From positions 1 to 64,000 of the forward strand of contig JAABTN010000003.1 in assembly GCA_011389895.1 (NCBI GenBank): DNA of 64,000 bases. The letters run 5' to 3'. Below the pieces are notes generated by a model. The model had not been told where the DNA came from and did not search any database. It worked only from the letters and a program-made list of their open reading frames with translations. The position numbers and the translations under genes are program-made. Source of the stretch: Maritimibacter sp. (GTDB lineage Bacteria > Pseudomonadota > Alphaproteobacteria > Rhodobacterales > Rhodobacteraceae). Below, piece by piece: positions 9,545-19,901 of this stretch. The stretch's first letter is position 1. Each line of letters starts with the position of its first letter.

Positions 9545-10258
9545 ATGCGCCCCTCTGGCAGGAATGTAGATGAAATGCGGTCGGTTTCAATCGAAACGGA
9601 CGTCACGAAACATGCCGAAGGGTCCTGCATGATAAAGATGGGCGATACGCATGTGCTTTGCACCGCATCGCTCGAACCGCGCGTGCCGCCCTTCCTGCGC
9701 AATTCCGGCATGGGCTGGGTCACGGCGGAATACGGCATGCTGCCGCGCTCGACCACGTCGCGGATGCGGCGCGAGGCGACGGCGGGCAAACAAGGCGGGC
9801 GCACGGTGGAAATCCAGCGCCTGATTGGCCGGTCCCTGCGGGCCGGTGTCGATCGTCAAGCCATGGGTGAGCGGCAGATCACCGTGGACTGTGACGTGAT
9901 TCAGGCTGATGGAGGCACCCGCTGTGCCGCGATCACCGGGGGCTGGGTCGCCCTGCGTTTGGCGACCAACAAGCTGATGAAGGCGGGCGATATCATCTCC
10001 GATCCGTTGCTTGACCCGGTCGCCGCGATTTCCTGCGGGATCTATGCCGGTCAGCCGGTGCTGGACCTTGATTACCCAGAAGATTCCGAAGCCGGGGTGG
10101 ATGGCAATTTTGTCATGACCGGAACCGGCCGGCTCATCGAGGTGCAGATGAGTGCCGAGGGATCGACCTTTTCCCGCCAGCAGATGGATGACCTGATGGG
10201 CCTGGCCGAAAAAGGCGCGGCCGAGCTTGTTGCCGCACAGAAAAAAGCCTGCGCATGA
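9545..10258 (+). CDS. rph: ribonuclease PH
   Basis: RNase PH trims tRNA 3' ends by phosphorolysis. The 237-residue protein begins [14 protein letters not shown], the usual alphaproteobacterial start, and shows the phosphate-binding [12 protein letters not shown] segment near residue 122 and [14 protein letters not shown] near 176. ATG 9545 has an AAGGAAGGA ribosome binding site, so the track's upstream extension is spurious. It is the first gene of rph-rdgB-hemW, joined to rdgB by an ATGA overlap. Confidence 0.94.
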   Translation: MRPSGRNVDEMRSVSIETDVTKHAEGSCMIKMGDTHVLCTASLEPRVPPFLRNSGMGWVTAEYGMLPRSTTSRMRREATAGKQGGRTVEIQRLIGRSLRAGVDRQAMGERQITVDCDVIQADGGTRCAAITGGWVALRLATNKLMKAGDIISDPLLDPVAAISCGIYAGQPVLDLDYPEDSEAGVDGNFVMTGTGRLIEVQMSAEGSTFSRQQMDDLMGLAEKGAAELVAAQKKACA

Positions 10259-10869
10259 CACGCCGGTTTGACGCCGAAACGCTCGTCATCGCGAGCCACA
10301 ACGCGGGCAAATTGCGCGAAATCGCCGCCCTCGTTGCCCCCTTCGGTGTGACCTGCACATCCGCAGGCGATCTCGGGCTGGATGAGCCGGCGGAGACCGA
10401 AGACAGCTTTGCCGGGAACGCACGGATCAAGGCGCATTTTGCAGCGAAAGAAAGCGGTCTTCCCGCCCTGTCCGATGACAGTGGCATCTGTGTCGATGCC
10501 CTCGACGGCGCGCCCGGCGTCTATACCGCCGATTGGGCCGAAACCCCGAATGGACGGGATTTTCCGATGGCGATGAAAAAGACATGGGACATGCTCGACG
10601 CCAAGGGTGCGGGCGAACCGCGCACCGCGTCGTTCAATTGCACCCTCTGCCTTGCCTGGCCGGATGGTCATGACGAGGTTTTCGAAGGCCGTGTGTCCGG
10701 TCGCCTGACATGGCCGATGCGCGGCGAACAGGGGTTCGGCTATGACCCGATCTTCATTCCCGATGGCCATGACGTGACCTTCGGTGAAATGGACCCGTCC
10801 GAGAAGCACGCGATGAGCCACCGCGCGATCGCCTTTGCCAAGCTGGTCGAGGGCTGCTTTGACCGATGA
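10255..10869 (+). CDS. rdgB: RdgB/HAM1 family dITP/XTP pyrophosphatase
   Basis: This enzyme hydrolyses dITP and XTP to monophosphates, keeping deaminated purines out of DNA. The 204-residue sequence has the family's [10 protein letters not shown] nucleotide loop near residue 13, the [15 protein letters not shown] motif near 75 and [12 protein letters not shown] near 160. The start codon overlaps the rph stop as ATGA, and the 3' end overlaps the likely hemW start by 11 nt, so the three genes are probably co-translated. Confidence 0.94.
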   Translation: MTRRFDAETLVIASHNAGKLREIAALVAPFGVTCTSAGDLGLDEPAETEDSFAGNARIKAHFAAKESGLPALSDDSGICVDALDGAPGVYTADWAETPNGRDFPMAMKKTWDMLDAKGAGEPRTASFNCTLCLAWPDGHDEVFEGRVSGRLTWPMRGEQGFGYDPIFIPDGHDVTFGEMDPSEKHAMSHRAIAFAKLVEGCFDR

Positions 10870-12016
10870 CTGGCGGCTTGGCGGCTTTGGCCTTTATGTC
10901 CATTGGCCTTTCTGCGCCGCCAAGTGCCCCTATTGCGATTTCAACAGCCACGTCTCGTCCTCGATCAACCAAGATGACTGGCTGACCGCCTATATCGCCG
11001 AAATTGACCGGGTCGCCCACGAAACGCCCGGACGCGTGTTGAACAGTCTCTATTTTGGCGGAGGAACCCCCTCCTTGATGGAGCCTCGCTTGGTCGACGC
11101 CGTCATTGACCGCGCCCTGTCCCATTGGACCCCGGCCAATGACATCGAAATCACGTTGGAAGCCAACCCATCCTCTGTCGAAGCGGCGCGCTTCGCGGGC
11201 TACCGGTCGGCGGGCGTCAACCGCGTGTCGATGGGGTTTCAGGCCCTGAACGACACCGACCTGAAACGTCTCGGGCGTCTGCATGACGTCAAGACCGCGA
11301 TGAAGGCGCTCGACACCGCGCGCGGCGTGTTCGACCGCATCAATTTTGACCTGATCTATGCAAGACAAGATCAATCCCTGGCGGATTGGGAAGCCGAGCT
11401 AACCCATGCCATTGATCTCGGCCCCGATCACATGTCGCTTTATCAACTTACCATCGAAGACGGCACGGCCTTTGGCGAACGGTTCGCGCGGGGCAAGCTT
11501 GGCGGATTGCCAACCGAAGATCTCGGGGCCGACATGTTCTTTCTCACCCAGACGCTGACCGAAGCCGCCGGGCTCTCGGCTTACGAGGTGTCAAACCACG
11601 CCCGCCCAGGGGAAGAGAGCCGTCACAATCTTATTTACTGGTCCGGGGGTGATTACGCCGGTATCGGGCCCGGCGCCCACGGGCGTCTGACCCTGAACAA
11701 TGCGCGCTATGCCACGTCGACCGCGCTGTCGCCTACCGCATGGCTGTCAGATGTCACAAACGGACGCGGTGAGGCGGCGCGAGATCGCCTTTCTCGTCGA
11801 GATCACGCCGGGGAGTACCTGATGATGGCCCTGAGGACGACCAGGGGGCTTGATCTGAGCCGCTTTGACGACATCTCGCCGGACCCCATTAAACCATTTA
11901 AAATCAATATGTTAAAAGATCACAACCTGCTCCGGGAAGATCAGGGCTTCCTGATCGCCACGCGGGAAGGTCGCGCGGTGTTGAACGCGATCATAACCGA
12001 GCTTTTGCCAGATTAA
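10859..12016 (+). CDS. hemW: radical SAM family heme chaperone HemW
   Basis: HemW is a heme-trafficking radical SAM protein long mislabelled as coproporphyrinogen III oxidase. The iron-sulfur motif CAAKCPYC (C19, C23, C26) is followed by FGGGTPS and by the HemW-specific heme motif HNLIYW. I chose TTG 10859 ([17 protein letters not shown]), which overlaps rdgB by 11 nt and follows GAGG; the track start is another TTG farther upstream. The protein has about 385 residues. It converges on parB with a 4-nt overlap. Confidence 0.88.
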   Translation: MTDDWRLGGFGLYVHWPFCAAKCPYCDFNSHVSSSINQDDWLTAYIAEIDRVAHETPGRVLNSLYFGGGTPSLMEPRLVDAVIDRALSHWTPANDIEITLEANPSSVEAARFAGYRSAGVNRVSMGFQALNDTDLKRLGRLHDVKTAMKALDTARGVFDRINFDLIYARQDQSLADWEAELTHAIDLGPDHMSLYQLTIEDGTAFGERFARGKLGGLPTEDLGADMFFLTQTLTEAAGLSAYEVSNHARPGEESRHNLIYWSGGDYAGIGPGAHGRLTLNNARYATSTALSPTAWLSDVTNGRGEAARDRLSRRDHAGEYLMMALRTTRGLDLSRFDDISPDPIKPFKINMLKDHNLLREDQGFLIATREGRAVLNAIITELLPD

Positions 12017-12912
12017 TCACCATCACCCAGATACCGGCACAGGTCATCAAGCTGATCAAGGTTGTCGTAGCGGATCGTGACCGCCCCCGCCTGCCCGCCA
12101 GGCTTGTGATCAATCGAAACCTTCATGCCCAACGTTGCCCCAAGCGCCTTTTCCAGCGCGACGGTATCGGCATCCTTTTCGCCCTTTTGGCGTGAGGTAG
12201 AGCCCTTTTTCTGACCCATCCCCTCTTTCGCAAGCCGCTCGATCTCGCGCACCGAAAGCGCGCTTCCAATCGCATGTTTGGCAAGCTTCACGGGATCATC
12301 CGACGTGATCATCGCACGCGCGGCCCCCGCGGACAGCTTCCCATCCCGAACGTATTCAAGCACTTCGGCGGGAAGGTTCAGAAGCCGCATCATGTTGGCG
12401 ATATGCGACCGCGATTTCCCAAGAGCATCGGCCAGCTTTTCCTGCGTATGACCGAACTTCTCCATCAGCTCCTTGTATCCCGCCGCTTCCTCGACCGCGT
12501 TCAGATCAGCGCGCTGAATGTTCTCGATGATCGCGACCTCGTAGGCCTCGGTATCATCATAATCGCGGATCAGCGCCGGAACCTCGTGCAATCGCGCCTT
12601 CTGCGCCGCGCGCCAACGGCGTTCCCCCGCAACGATTTCAAACTCATCCGCATTTTGCGGATGCGGGCGCACGATCAACGGTTGGATGATCCCCTTTTCC
12701 TTGATCGACGTCGAAAGCTCCGCCAAGGCCTCTTCCGAGAATTGGCGACGCGGCTGATCCGGGTTCGCTTTTACCTTCTCGATCGGGATCATCATATCCG
12801 GCTTGCGCGGCGCATCGGTCGTGGCAACATCGGCGTCACCTTCGGGCTGAACATCGGCCATCAGCGCCGAAAGACCACGCCCGAGACCCCGGTTTTGTTT
12901 CTTCTCTGCCAT
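12013..12912 (-). CDS. parB: chromosome partitioning protein ParB
   Basis: ParB is the CTP-dependent clamp that loads at parS and spreads to segregate the origin. The 299-residue protein starts with the family peptide RGLGRGLSALM and has the CTP-binding box GERRWRAAQ near residue 97, the helix-turn-helix core (EKLADALGKSRSHIANMMRLL, quoted in part) near 155 and a C-terminal dimerisation domain. It follows parA by 9 nt. Two perfect parS sites lie 1.4 and 3.3 kb away in rsmG and mnmG. Confidence 0.95.
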   Translation of the reverse strand: MAEKKQNRGLGRGLSALMADVQPEGDADVATTDAPRKPDMMIPIEKVKANPDQPRRQFSEEALAELSTSIKEKGIIQPLIVRPHPQNADEFEIVAGERRWRAAQKARLHEVPALIRDYDDTEAYEVAIIENIQRADLNAVEEAAGYKELMEKFGHTQEKLADALGKSRSHIANMMRLLNLPAEVLEYVRDGKLSAGAARAMITSDDPVKLAKHAIGSALSVREIERLAKEGMGQKKGSTSRQKGEKDADTVALEKALGATLGMKVSIDHKPGGQAGAVTIRYDNLDQLDDLCRYLGDGD

Positions 12913-12921
12913 CTTGCCTCC

Positions 12922-13701
12922 TCAGCCCGCTTTCGCGGTCAATTCCTGTGCCAGCGCGATATATGCCTGGCTGCCTTTCGAGACCGGGTCATAGGTGATG
13001 ACCGGCATCGCGAATGACGGCGCCTCGCTCACCCGCACATTGCGGGGAATGACTGTCTTGAACACAAGCTCACCCAGCGTATCACGCGCATCCGCTTCGA
13101 CCTGTTGGGCAAGCCTGTTGCGCATGTCATGCATCGTCAGAACGACACCTTCGATCCGCAAGCGTGGATTTGCCGCCTCGCGGACCTCGCGGATGGTGAG
13201 CATCAGCTGGCTAAGACCTTCGAGCGCGAAAAATTCGGATTGAAGCGGGATCAGCACCGAATGGCTCGCAACCAGCGCGTTCACGGTGAGAAGGTTCAAG
13301 GACGGCGGACAATCAATCAGCACGAAATCGAACCCGAGCGCCAAAGCTTCATGCGCGCGCAGGGCGTCATGCAGAAGATGCGACCGCTTTTCATTCGCCA
13401 CAAGCTCGATATCAGCCGAGGACAGATCGGTGGTCGCAGGCGCGATAAAGAGCCGCTCGACCTCGGTCGGAATCACAACATCTTGTATCGGCGTCTCTTC
13501 CAACAACAAATCATAGGTGGTTAACGCGCGGTCCTGCGGCTCGATGCCAAGCCCGGTTGACGCGTTCCCCTGCGGATCCAGATCAACGACCAAAACCTTG
13601 TCCCCGGCCAAAGCAAGGGCTGCGGCAAGGTTGATGGCCGTGGTGGTTTTGCCGACCCCGCCCTTCTGATTGGTAATCGCGATGATTTTTGGATCAGACA
13701 C
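12922..13701 (-). CDS. parA: chromosome partitioning ATPase ParA
   Basis: ParA is the Walker-type ATPase that moves ParB-parS complexes. The 259-residue protein carries the deviant Walker A KGGVGKTTTAINLA near residue 11, DLDPQGNASTGLG near 42 and DCPPSLNLLTVNAL near 122. The start is GTG 13701 ([14 protein letters not shown]), overlapping the rsmG stop by 8 nt; the track's N-terminal extension runs into rsmG and is not real. It is translated from the mnmG-rsmG-parA-parB string on the minus strand. Confidence 0.94.
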   Translation of the reverse strand: MSDPKIIAITNQKGGVGKTTTAINLAAALALAGDKVLVVDLDPQGNASTGLGIEPQDRALTTYDLLLEETPIQDVVIPTEVERLFIAPATTDLSSADIELVANEKRSHLLHDALRAHEALALGFDFVLIDCPPSLNLLTVNALVASHSVLIPLQSEFFALEGLSQLMLTIREVREAANPRLRIEGVVLTMHDMRNRLAQQVEADARDTLGELVFKTVIPRNVRVSEAPSFAMPVITYDPVSKGSQAYIALAQELTAKAG

Positions 13702-14314
13702 GCTCGATCTCTCCGATTCTGAGGATAACGGCTTCGGGGTGGGTTCTGCTCCGTATCTTATCGGCCCGGAACGACCACGTTTCAAGCGCTTCCTTCAGTT
13801 CCGAGTCATGTTCCGCCCCTTTTGGGAAAAGAGCAACACCGCCTGGCGCAAGGTGCGGTTCGGCAAGCTCCAAAAGCTTTGGAAGCGGGGCGAGCGCGCG
13901 GGCAGAAACAACATCTGCCGACAGGGGTTCAACCGCTTCGATCCGCTCCGCGATCACCGACCCTGAAACCCCGGTCTCGCGAAGCACGGTGCGCAAAAAC
14001 GTTGCCTTTCGCAGGTCCGATTCAACACAGGTCACCGAAAGGTCCGGGTTTCGCTCTGCGGCCAGGATGGCGATGACAACACCGGGAAATCCACCGCCCG
14101 TCCCGAGATCAACCCATTCATGGGCATCGTCGGGGCCCAGGGCAAGGATTTGCGTCGAATCAAGGATATGACGCGACCAGAAATCATCAAGCGTGCTTCG
14201 GGACACCAGATTGATCTTCGGCGTCCACTTCCGCAGGAGGGCTTCATAAGTCTTCAGCCGCTCCAATGTTTCACGTGAAACATTTTCCTGCGCGGCAAAC
14301 TCTTCGGCCCTCAT
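13694..14314 (-). CDS. rsmG: 16S rRNA (guanine527-N7) methyltransferase RsmG
   Basis: RsmG (GidB) methylates G527 of 16S rRNA, a site linked to streptomycin susceptibility. The 206-residue product has the SAM-binding [15 protein letters not shown] motif near residue 72 and SRHILDS upstream of it. Its start overlaps the mnmG stop as ATGA. Codons 9-14 (NVSRET) are encoded by a perfect parS palindrome, so the N-terminal sequence is partly dictated by the DNA element. Confidence 0.94.
   Translation of the reverse strand: MRAEEFAAQENVSRETLERLKTYEALLRKWTPKINLVSRSTLDDFWSRHILDSTQILALGPDDAHEWVDLGTGGGFPGVVIAILAAERNPDLSVTCVESDLRKATFLRTVLRETGVSGSVIAERIEAVEPLSADVVSARALAPLPKLLELAEPHLAPGGVALFPKGAEHDSELKEALETWSFRADKIRSRTHPEAVILRIGEIERV
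14267..14282. promoter_or_regulatory. parS: parS centromere site (within rsmG)
   Basis: The 16-bp palindrome TGTTTCACGTGAAACA matches the bacterial parS consensus at all positions. It lies inside the 5' end of rsmG, 0.6 kb from parA, and is where ParB should nucleate. Confidence 0.95.
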
Positions 14315-16185
14315 GCGCTCCGCGCTCGGCCAGCCTGACGCAGTTTCGCAAGGATCAGCGTCAGCGCAGCTGGTGTCATTCCCTCGATCCGACCGGCCTG
14401 CGCCAGCGTTTCTGGCCTTGCCCGCGACAGCTTTCCGGTCAGCTCTGTGGTCAGCCCGTCCAGCCCGGAATAGTCAAAATCTTCGGGAATCGCATGGCCT
14501 TCGTCGCGCTGCATCGATTCCACTTCCCGCTTCTGCCGCTCGATATACTTGGCATAAAGCGCGTCCTTGGCGATCTGCGCCCGTGTGTTAGAATCAATCC
14601 CCGTAAAACCCGGGTCCAGTGCAGCCACGTTTTCAAACGTCAGGCCGGGGATCGACAATAGGTCGTAGGCCGTGCGACGGGTTCCATCTTCGCGCACCTT
14701 TCCCCCGACCGCGTTGACCTGTTGCGGGGTAAAGGTTTGTGCAGACAAAGCTTTGGTCGCCGTGTTCAAGCGTGCCATCTTCTCCTCGAACGCCACCCGG
14801 CGCACGTCGGAAATGGCCCCAAGCTCAATCGCCAAGGGGGTCAGCCGCTGATCCGCGTTATCGGCACGCAACGCCAGCCTGAATTCCGCGCGCGAGGTGA
14901 ACATGCGATAGGGCTCGGTCACTCCGCGCGTTACCAGGTCGTCAATCATCACCCCGATGTAGGATGTCGCGCGCGAGAATATGACACTCTCAAACCCACG
15001 CGCCGCGCGGGCCGCGTTTGTGCCTGCGACCAAACCTTGTGCCGCAGCTTCCTCATATCCAGTGGTGCCGTTGATCTGACCCGCTAGATATAGTCCGGAC
15101 ACGGCGCGAAGCTCCAACGTCTGCCGAAGCGCGCGGGGATCGACGTAGTCGTATTCAATCGCATAGCCCGGCTGCCGGATCGTGACATCCTCAAGCCCGC
15201 GAATCGATCGCACATAAGCTTCTTGCACATCAATCGGAAGCGAGGTGGAAATACCGTTCGGGTAAACCGTATCGTCGTCCAACCCTTCCGGCTCCAAAAA
15301 CACCTGGTGCGATGTCTTCTCGGCAAAACGCACCACCTTATCCTCGATCGACGGGCAATACCGGGGGCCGACCCCATCTATATGCCCGCCATACATCGCC
15401 GATTTCAAAAGGTTCGCGGTGATGATTTCATGTGTTCGCGCATTGGTATGCGTGATTCCGCACGAAACCTGTCGCGCAAAGGGTGTCTTGTTGAGGAATG
15501 AGAACATCTCGGGTGCTTCATCGCCCGGCTGGGCGTCGAGCACATCCCAGTTGATCGTGCTTCCATCCAGCCGCGGGGGCGTCCCGGTTTTCAACCGCCC
15601 GAGTGGCAGGCCAAAATCATCAATCTGTTGCGCGAGCTTGACCGAGGGACGGTCGCCCATACGCCCACCTTCGCGCCGCTCTTCGCCGATATGGATCACC
15701 CCGCGCAGGAAGGTTCCCGTGGTCAGAACCACGGCCTGCGCCGAAAGCTCTGAGCCATCGCTAAGCCTAAGGCCTGTAACCGCGCCTTCGCGGAGGAGAA
15801 ATTCCGTCGCTTCCCCTTCTATGATCGAGAGCCCCTCAGCCGCCGCAACAATCTCGCCCATCGCAGCGCGGTAAAGCTTGCGATCTGCTTGCGCACGTGG
15901 GCCTTGAACCGCGGGGCCTTTGGAGCGGTTGAGCAGGCGAAATTGAATCCCCGCCTTGTCCGCCGCACGGCCCATCGCGCCGTCGAGCGCATCGACTTCG
16001 CGCACGAGGTGGCCTTTGCCAAGCCCGCCAATGGCCGGATTGCAGGACATGACGCCCAGATCGCTACGCCGAAGCGTGATCAGCGCGGTGCGCGCGCCGT
16101 TGCGGGCGGCGGCCAAGGCAGCCTCCGCACCAGCGTGGCCGCCACCGACCACGATCACATCGAATGAATGTTTCACGTGAAACAC
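14311..16185 (-). CDS. mnmG: tRNA uridine-5-carboxymethylaminomethyl modification enzyme MnmG
   Basis: MnmG (GidA) is the FAD and NADH-dependent partner of MnmE that modifies U34 of several tRNAs. The 624-residue sequence has the FAD loop [19 protein letters not shown] near residue 11, the two signature regions around [21 protein letters not shown] (quoted in part) and [14 protein letters not shown], and the C-terminal MnmE-binding helical domain. The first residues MFHVKHS come from a perfect parS site, a pattern known in alphaproteobacteria. It lies 15 nt downstream of mnmE. Confidence 0.96.
   Translation of the reverse strand: MFHVKHSFDVIVVGGGHAGAEAALAAARNGARTALITLRRSDLGVMSCNPAIGGLGKGHLVREVDALDGAMGRAADKAGIQFRLLNRSKGPAVQGPRAQADRKLYRAAMGEIVAAAEGLSIIEGEATEFLLREGAVTGLRLSDGSELSAQAVVLTTGTFLRGVIHIGEERREGGRMGDRPSVKLAQQIDDFGLPLGRLKTGTPPRLDGSTINWDVLDAQPGDEAPEMFSFLNKTPFARQVSCGITHTNARTHEIITANLLKSAMYGGHIDGVGPRYCPSIEDKVVRFAEKTSHQVFLEPEGLDDDTVYPNGISTSLPIDVQEAYVRSIRGLEDVTIRQPGYAIEYDYVDPRALRQTLELRAVSGLYLAGQINGTTGYEEAAAQGLVAGTNAARAARGFESVIFSRATSYIGVMIDDLVTRGVTEPYRMFTSRAEFRLALRADNADQRLTPLAIELGAISDVRRVAFEEKMARLNTATKALSAQTFTPQQVNAVGGKVREDGTRRTAYDLLSIPGLTFENVAALDPGFTGIDSNTRAQIAKDALYAKYIERQKREVESMQRDEGHAIPEDFDYSGLDGLTTELTGKLSRARPETLAQAGRIEGMTPAALTLILAKLRQAGRARSA
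16169..16184. promoter_or_regulatory. parS: parS centromere site (start of mnmG)
   Basis: A second exact copy of TGTTTCACGTGAAACA. It begins at the second base of the mnmG start codon and encodes its first five or six residues (MFHVKH). The two copies are 1,902 bp apart and both lie close to parAB. Confidence 0.95.
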
Positions 16186-16200
16186 TCCTCTCGCAAACGC

Positions 16201-17472
16201 CTATTTCCCAAGGCAGAAACTGGCGAAAATTTCGTCCAGAACCATTTCAACATCAACCCGACCGACAAGCGAATCAAGCGCGCGGATCGCGGACCAAAGT
16301 TCTTCCGCCGCCAATTCCGACCGCTCAGCCCCGCTCTCTACCTCGATTCGAGCTGTTTCCAAAGCCTCCAACGCGTGGGTCATGGAATGCCGATGCCGGG
16401 CACGGATGGCGGTGCCCGCCCCGGACGCACGGTTCGAGAGAATCTCGGTCACCTGGGCGACGAGATAATCGATCCCCTCACCTGTCTTGCCAGAAACCCC
16501 ACGCCCTGTCAGGTCAGCCTTCCCTTCGACCACGATATCGCCATCTAGCGGATCGAAATCAAGCGGCTCTTCGGACAACAGGAAAATTCTCAGATCCGCT
16601 GCCATCGCGCGTTCGCGGGCGCGGGCGACGCCAAGCTGTTCGATCCGGTCTTCGCTATCACGCAAACCCGCGGTGTCGAGCATGGTGACAGGCAGGCCCT
16701 GAAGATCCATCCGCACCTCGATCACATCCCGGGTCGTGCCCGCGATGTCCGATGTAATCGCCGCTTCGCGCCCCGCCAGCGCGTTCAGGAGGGTTGATTT
16801 ACCCGCGTTCGGCGCGCCGACAATCGCGACCTCGAACCCTTCGCGAATCCGCTCGGCCACCTTTGATCCCTCCACCTCGCGCAGAAGGCCGTGTTGCGTC
16901 CGGTTCAAGAGATCGAGGACTTCCGGCGACACATCGACCGGCACGTCTTCGTCGGCAAAGTCGATGGTTGCCTCAAGCAATGCCACAGAACGGATCAGAT
17001 CACTTCGCCAGCTTTCGGCTTTTGCGCCAAGCGAGCCTGAAAGCACGCGCAATGCCTGCCGTCTTTGTGCTTCCGTCTCGGCGTCGATGAGATCCGCAAG
17101 ACCTTCGATCTGGGTCAGATCAAGCCGCTCGTTTTCAAGCGCGCGTCGGGTGAATTCCCCCGGTTCAGCCATGCGAAGACCGGGAAGCCGCGACAGCTCA
17201 TCCAGCAGCGCGGTGATAACCGCCGTCGATCCGTGCACTTGAAATTCGACAACATCTTCGCCGGTAAAGCTGTGATTGGCTTCGAACCGAAGCACCAGTG
17301 CTTCGTCAATCGGCCCATCGCGCCCCTTGAGAACACGAAGCGCGCATGTTCTCGGGTCCGGCAGACGCCCCACGATCTGTTGACCAGCCGCGATCGCTTC
17401 CGGGCCCGACACCCGGATCACGGCCACGCCGGCCTTGCCACGCGAGGTGGCCTGGGCGAAGATCGTATCCAT
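16201..17472 (-). CDS. mnmE: tRNA modification GTPase MnmE
   Basis: MnmE (TrmE) is the GTPase partner of MnmG in wobble-uridine modification. The 423-residue protein has the folate-binding N-terminal domain ([22 protein letters not shown], quoted in part), the G domain with G1 [12 protein letters not shown] near residue 219 and [10 protein letters not shown] near 265, and the C-terminal FCLGK, where the conserved cysteine is present. It heads the mnmE-mnmG-rsmG-parA-parB string and lies 27 nt downstream of rho. Confidence 0.95.
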   Translation of the reverse strand: MDTIFAQATSRGKAGVAVIRVSGPEAIAAGQQIVGRLPDPRTCALRVLKGRDGPIDEALVLRFEANHSFTGEDVVEFQVHGSTAVITALLDELSRLPGLRMAEPGEFTRRALENERLDLTQIEGLADLIDAETEAQRRQALRVLSGSLGAKAESWRSDLIRSVALLEATIDFADEDVPVDVSPEVLDLLNRTQHGLLREVEGSKVAERIREGFEVAIVGAPNAGKSTLLNALAGREAAITSDIAGTTRDVIEVRMDLQGLPVTMLDTAGLRDSEDRIEQLGVARARERAMAADLRIFLLSEEPLDFDPLDGDIVVEGKADLTGRGVSGKTGEGIDYLVAQVTEILSNRASGAGTAIRARHRHSMTHALEALETARIEVESGAERSELAAEELWSAIRALDSLVGRVDVEMVLDEIFASFCLGK

Positions 17473-17478
17473 AGATAA

Positions 17479-17497
17479 CCTGTTGTTTTATAACAGG
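17479..17497 (-). terminator. weak hairpin just after rho
   Basis: The sequence CCTGTT-gttttat-AACAGG forms a 6-bp stem immediately after the rho stop codon in the 27-nt rho-mnmE gap. There is no run of T after it, so it may be a processing or pausing hairpin rather than an intrinsic terminator. Confidence 0.3.
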
Positions 17498-17499
17498 AA

Positions 17500-18768
17500 T
17501 TACGCGTTCATCGAATCGAAGAACTCGTCGTTCGTCTTGGTCTGCTTGAGCTTCGAGATCAGGAATTCGATGGCATCCGTGGTGCCCATCGGGTTCAGGA
17601 TACGCCGCAAGACATAGGTTTTTTGCAGATCCTTCGAGCTGACCAAAAGCTCTTCTTTCCGCGTGCCCGACTTGATGATGTCAATGGCCGGGAAAATACG
17701 CTTGTCCGACACCTTGCGGTCCAGAACCAGCTCGGAGTTGCCGGTGCCTTTGAATTCTTCAAAGATGACCTCGTCCATCCGCGACCCGGTGTCGATCAGG
17801 GCGGTCGCGATGATGGTCAGCGACCCGCCCTCTTCGATATTACGGGCCGCGCCGAAGAACCGCTTCGGGCGTTGCAGCGCATTTGCATCGACACCGCCGG
17901 TCAGAACCTTGCCCGACGATGGCACCGTGGTGTTGAACGCGCGGCCAAGACGGGTGATCGAGTCGAGCAGGATGACCACGTCACGCTTGTGTTCGACCAG
18001 ACGCTTTGCCTTCTCGATGATCATTTCCGACACGGCCACGTGGCGCGAGGCGGGTTCATCAAAGGTCGATGCCACCACTTCGCCCTTCACCGAGCGTTTC
18101 ATATCGGTGACTTCCTCCGGCCGTTCGTCGATCAGGAGAACGATCAGATATACCTCAGGGTGGTTGACCGAGATGGATTGCGCGATGTTCTGCAAGAGAA
18201 CGGTTTTACCGGTGCGCGGCGGCGCGACGATAAGCGAGCGTTGGCCTTTCCCGATCGGGGCGACCAGATCGATGATCCGGGCCGAGCGGTCCTTTGACGT
18301 CGGATCGTCAAGCTCCATCTTCAAACGCTCATCCGGGTGAAGCGGCGTGAGGTTGTCAAAGGCGACTTTGTGCTTGGCCGTCTCTGGGTCGGTGAAGTTG
18401 ATCTTCTCGACCTTCGTGATGGCAAAGTAGTTCTCGCTTTCCGCCGGTGCAGAGATTACGCCTTCCACCGTATCGCCGGTGCGCAGCGAGTGTTTCCGGA
18501 TCATGTCCGGCGACATGTAGATGTCGTCCGGGCCCGGAAGATAGTTTGCCTCGGGCGAGCGCAGGAAGCCAAAGCCGTCTTGCAGCACCTCAAGCACCCC
18601 GTCCCCGCCGATCTCCCACCCATCCTCGGCGCGTGCCTGCAGGATCTGGAACATCATCTCGCCCTTGCGCATCGTCGAGGCGTTTTCGATCTCAAGCTCT
18701 TCGGCAAGGGCCAGAAGGTCCTTGGGACTCTGAGCTTTGAGTTCAGACAGGTTCAAACGTTCAGACAT
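17500..18768 (-). CDS. rho: transcription termination factor Rho
   Basis: Rho is the hexameric RNA helicase that ends many transcripts. The 422-residue protein has the N-terminal [22 protein letters not shown] helix bundle (quoted in part), the RNA-binding cold-shock fold around [20 protein letters not shown] (quoted in part), Walker [15 protein letters not shown] near residue 177 and the Q-loop and R-loop region [14 protein letters not shown] 18768 ([10 protein letters not shown]) is the natural start; the longer track ORF invades the upstream non-coding region. Confidence 0.96.
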   Translation of the reverse strand: MSERLNLSELKAQSPKDLLALAEELEIENASTMRKGEMMFQILQARAEDGWEIGGDGVLEVLQDGFGFLRSPEANYLPGPDDIYMSPDMIRKHSLRTGDTVEGVISAPAESENYFAITKVEKINFTDPETAKHKVAFDNLTPLHPDERLKMELDDPTSKDRSARIIDLVAPIGKGQRSLIVAPPRTGKTVLLQNIAQSISVNHPEVYLIVLLIDERPEEVTDMKRSVKGEVVASTFDEPASRHVAVSEMIIEKAKRLVEHKRDVVILLDSITRLGRAFNTTVPSSGKVLTGGVDANALQRPKRFFGAARNIEEGGSLTIIATALIDTGSRMDEVIFEEFKGTGNSELVLDRKVSDKRIFPAIDIIKSGTRKEELLVSSKDLQKTYVLRRILNPMGTTDAIEFLISKLKQTKTNDEFFDSMNA

Positions 18769-18929
18769 GGGAATCACCGGACGACAACGCGAAATGGCGT
18801 GGTCTTGTGTTGGGGATGGAGGTACTTCGGTCGGACGACCGCTTGGGGCGTGGATATAGGCCCCCAAAGGGTTCAAGTCAATCTGGCTGTTCCAAGCAGG
18901 ATGTCAAAGCGATCTCTGCCTGCCCTACC

Positions 18930-18965
18930 CAATAATAAAAAAAGAAATTTTAAAAGGATTTTGAA
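18930..18965. other. A/T-rich tract, possible DNA unwinding element
   Basis: A run of about 35 bases (aataataaaaaaagaaattt and onward) contains only a few G residues in an otherwise GC-rich genome. It sits at the rho side of the candidate origin with the DnaA-like boxes mostly to its right, as expected for an unwinding element. Confidence 0.45.
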
Positions 18966-19281
18966 GATTGTAGGGCCTGTGCACGGTGGGGATTATCGGA
19001 TTTTGCCCCTTTTTCCCACAGCACGAATGAGAGTGGGACAAAGTTCGAGGGAAACAGGGAAACGCAAGGAAAAACATTTTATGTCAAAGGTTTAGAATGA
19101 TCGGGCTTGTGGATGTCCTGGTGGACTATCCTGTGCATCCGAGGCTTCGTCCCAAGCCGGTGGAAAAGCGCCCCCACATGTGGAACCAGCGTGGGATGAA
19201 ATGACGACAACCGGGCCATCAGTGGGGATTCCCATTTTCTCCCGTCTGGCGCACACTCACGTAAGCTGGAACAAACACGGA

Positions 19282-19290
19282 TTTTCCACA
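19282..19290. promoter_or_regulatory. DnaA box
   Basis: TTTTCCACA matches the relaxed DnaA consensus TTWTNCACA exactly. It ends 11 nt before the maf start codon, so DnaA bound here could also affect maf transcription. Confidence 0.5.
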
Positions 19291-19301
19291 GGGTTCCCAA
19301 C

Positions 19302-19901
19302 ATGGCCACTGATCTTATCCTGGCGTCAGGCTCCAAAATTCGGGCCGAGCTTTTGCGAAATGCCGGGCTTTCGTTCGAAATTCTGCCCGGTCGGGTGGAT
19401 GAAGCCGCGATTCGCGCCGGGCTTGATGCAGAACAGGCATCGCCGCGCGACATTGCCGACACGCTGGCGGAATACAAGGCGCGCAAGACCGGGATGAAGC
19501 GCCCCGAGGCGCTGGTTCTCGGCTGTGATCAGGTTGCCGCGCTGGGCAAAACCGTGCTGGTCAAACCGGAAACGCCGGAGGAGGCGCGCGATCAACTCAC
19601 CCGCCTGTCCGGTCAGACCCATCAGCTTTTGTCCGCTGCCGTGATCTATCATCAGGCAGAGCCGATCTGGCGCCACGTCGGTGTCGTGCACATGACGATG
19701 CGGGATCTGAGTGCGGGGTATATTGACGCGTACGTTGCGCGAAACTGGGAGTCGATCCGACATTCCGTGGGGGCCTACAAGCTTGAGGAAGAAGGCGTTC
19801 GCCTTTTCACACGGGTTCAGGGAAGCTATTTCGATGTGCTTGGCTTGCCGATGACAGAGCTTTTGTCCTATCTCATTGCGCGAGGGGAGTTGCGCGTATG
19901 A
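19302..19901 (+). CDS. maf: Maf family nucleotide pyrophosphatase
   Basis: Maf proteins hydrolyse non-canonical or modified NTPs and were first described as septum-formation inhibitors. The 199-residue sequence starts with the family motif LILASGSKIRAELL and has the PGRVDEAAIRAG segment, LVLGCDQVAAL near 69, LSGQTHQL near 105 and SVGAYKLEEEGVRLF near 148. It is the first gene of a rightward operon maf-aroE-coaE-dnaQ in which every junction overlaps by 4 or 8 nt. Confidence 0.92.
   Translation: MATDLILASGSKIRAELLRNAGLSFEILPGRVDEAAIRAGLDAEQASPRDIADTLAEYKARKTGMKRPEALVLGCDQVAALGKTVLVKPETPEEARDQLTRLSGQTHQLLSAAVIYHQAEPIWRHVGVVHMTMRDLSAGYIDAYVARNWESIRHSVGAYKLEEEGVRLFTRVQGSYFDVLGLPMTELLSYLIARGELRV

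Larger units (their letters stand above)
18769..19301. other. oriC: candidate chromosomal replication origin (oriC), rho-maf intergenic region
   Basis: This 533-bp stretch is the only non-coding gap above 300 bp. It separates leftward rho from rightward maf. It holds a 35-bp nearly pure A/T tract, a perfect relaxed DnaA box (TTTTCCACA at 19282), two one-mismatch boxes (TTTCCCACA at 19012, GGTGGAAAA at 19159) and several two-mismatch boxes (18849, 19108, 19132, 19179). Two GANTC sites for CcrM methylation are at 18771 and 19227. The parABS module is 4-7 kb away. The call is an inference from these features and the gene neighbourhood. Confidence 0.55.

Noticed and set aside
18869-18895. GGTTCAAGTC resembling a tRNA T-loop upstream of rho
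   Set aside because: No acceptor stem, D-arm or anticodon arm can be drawn around it.
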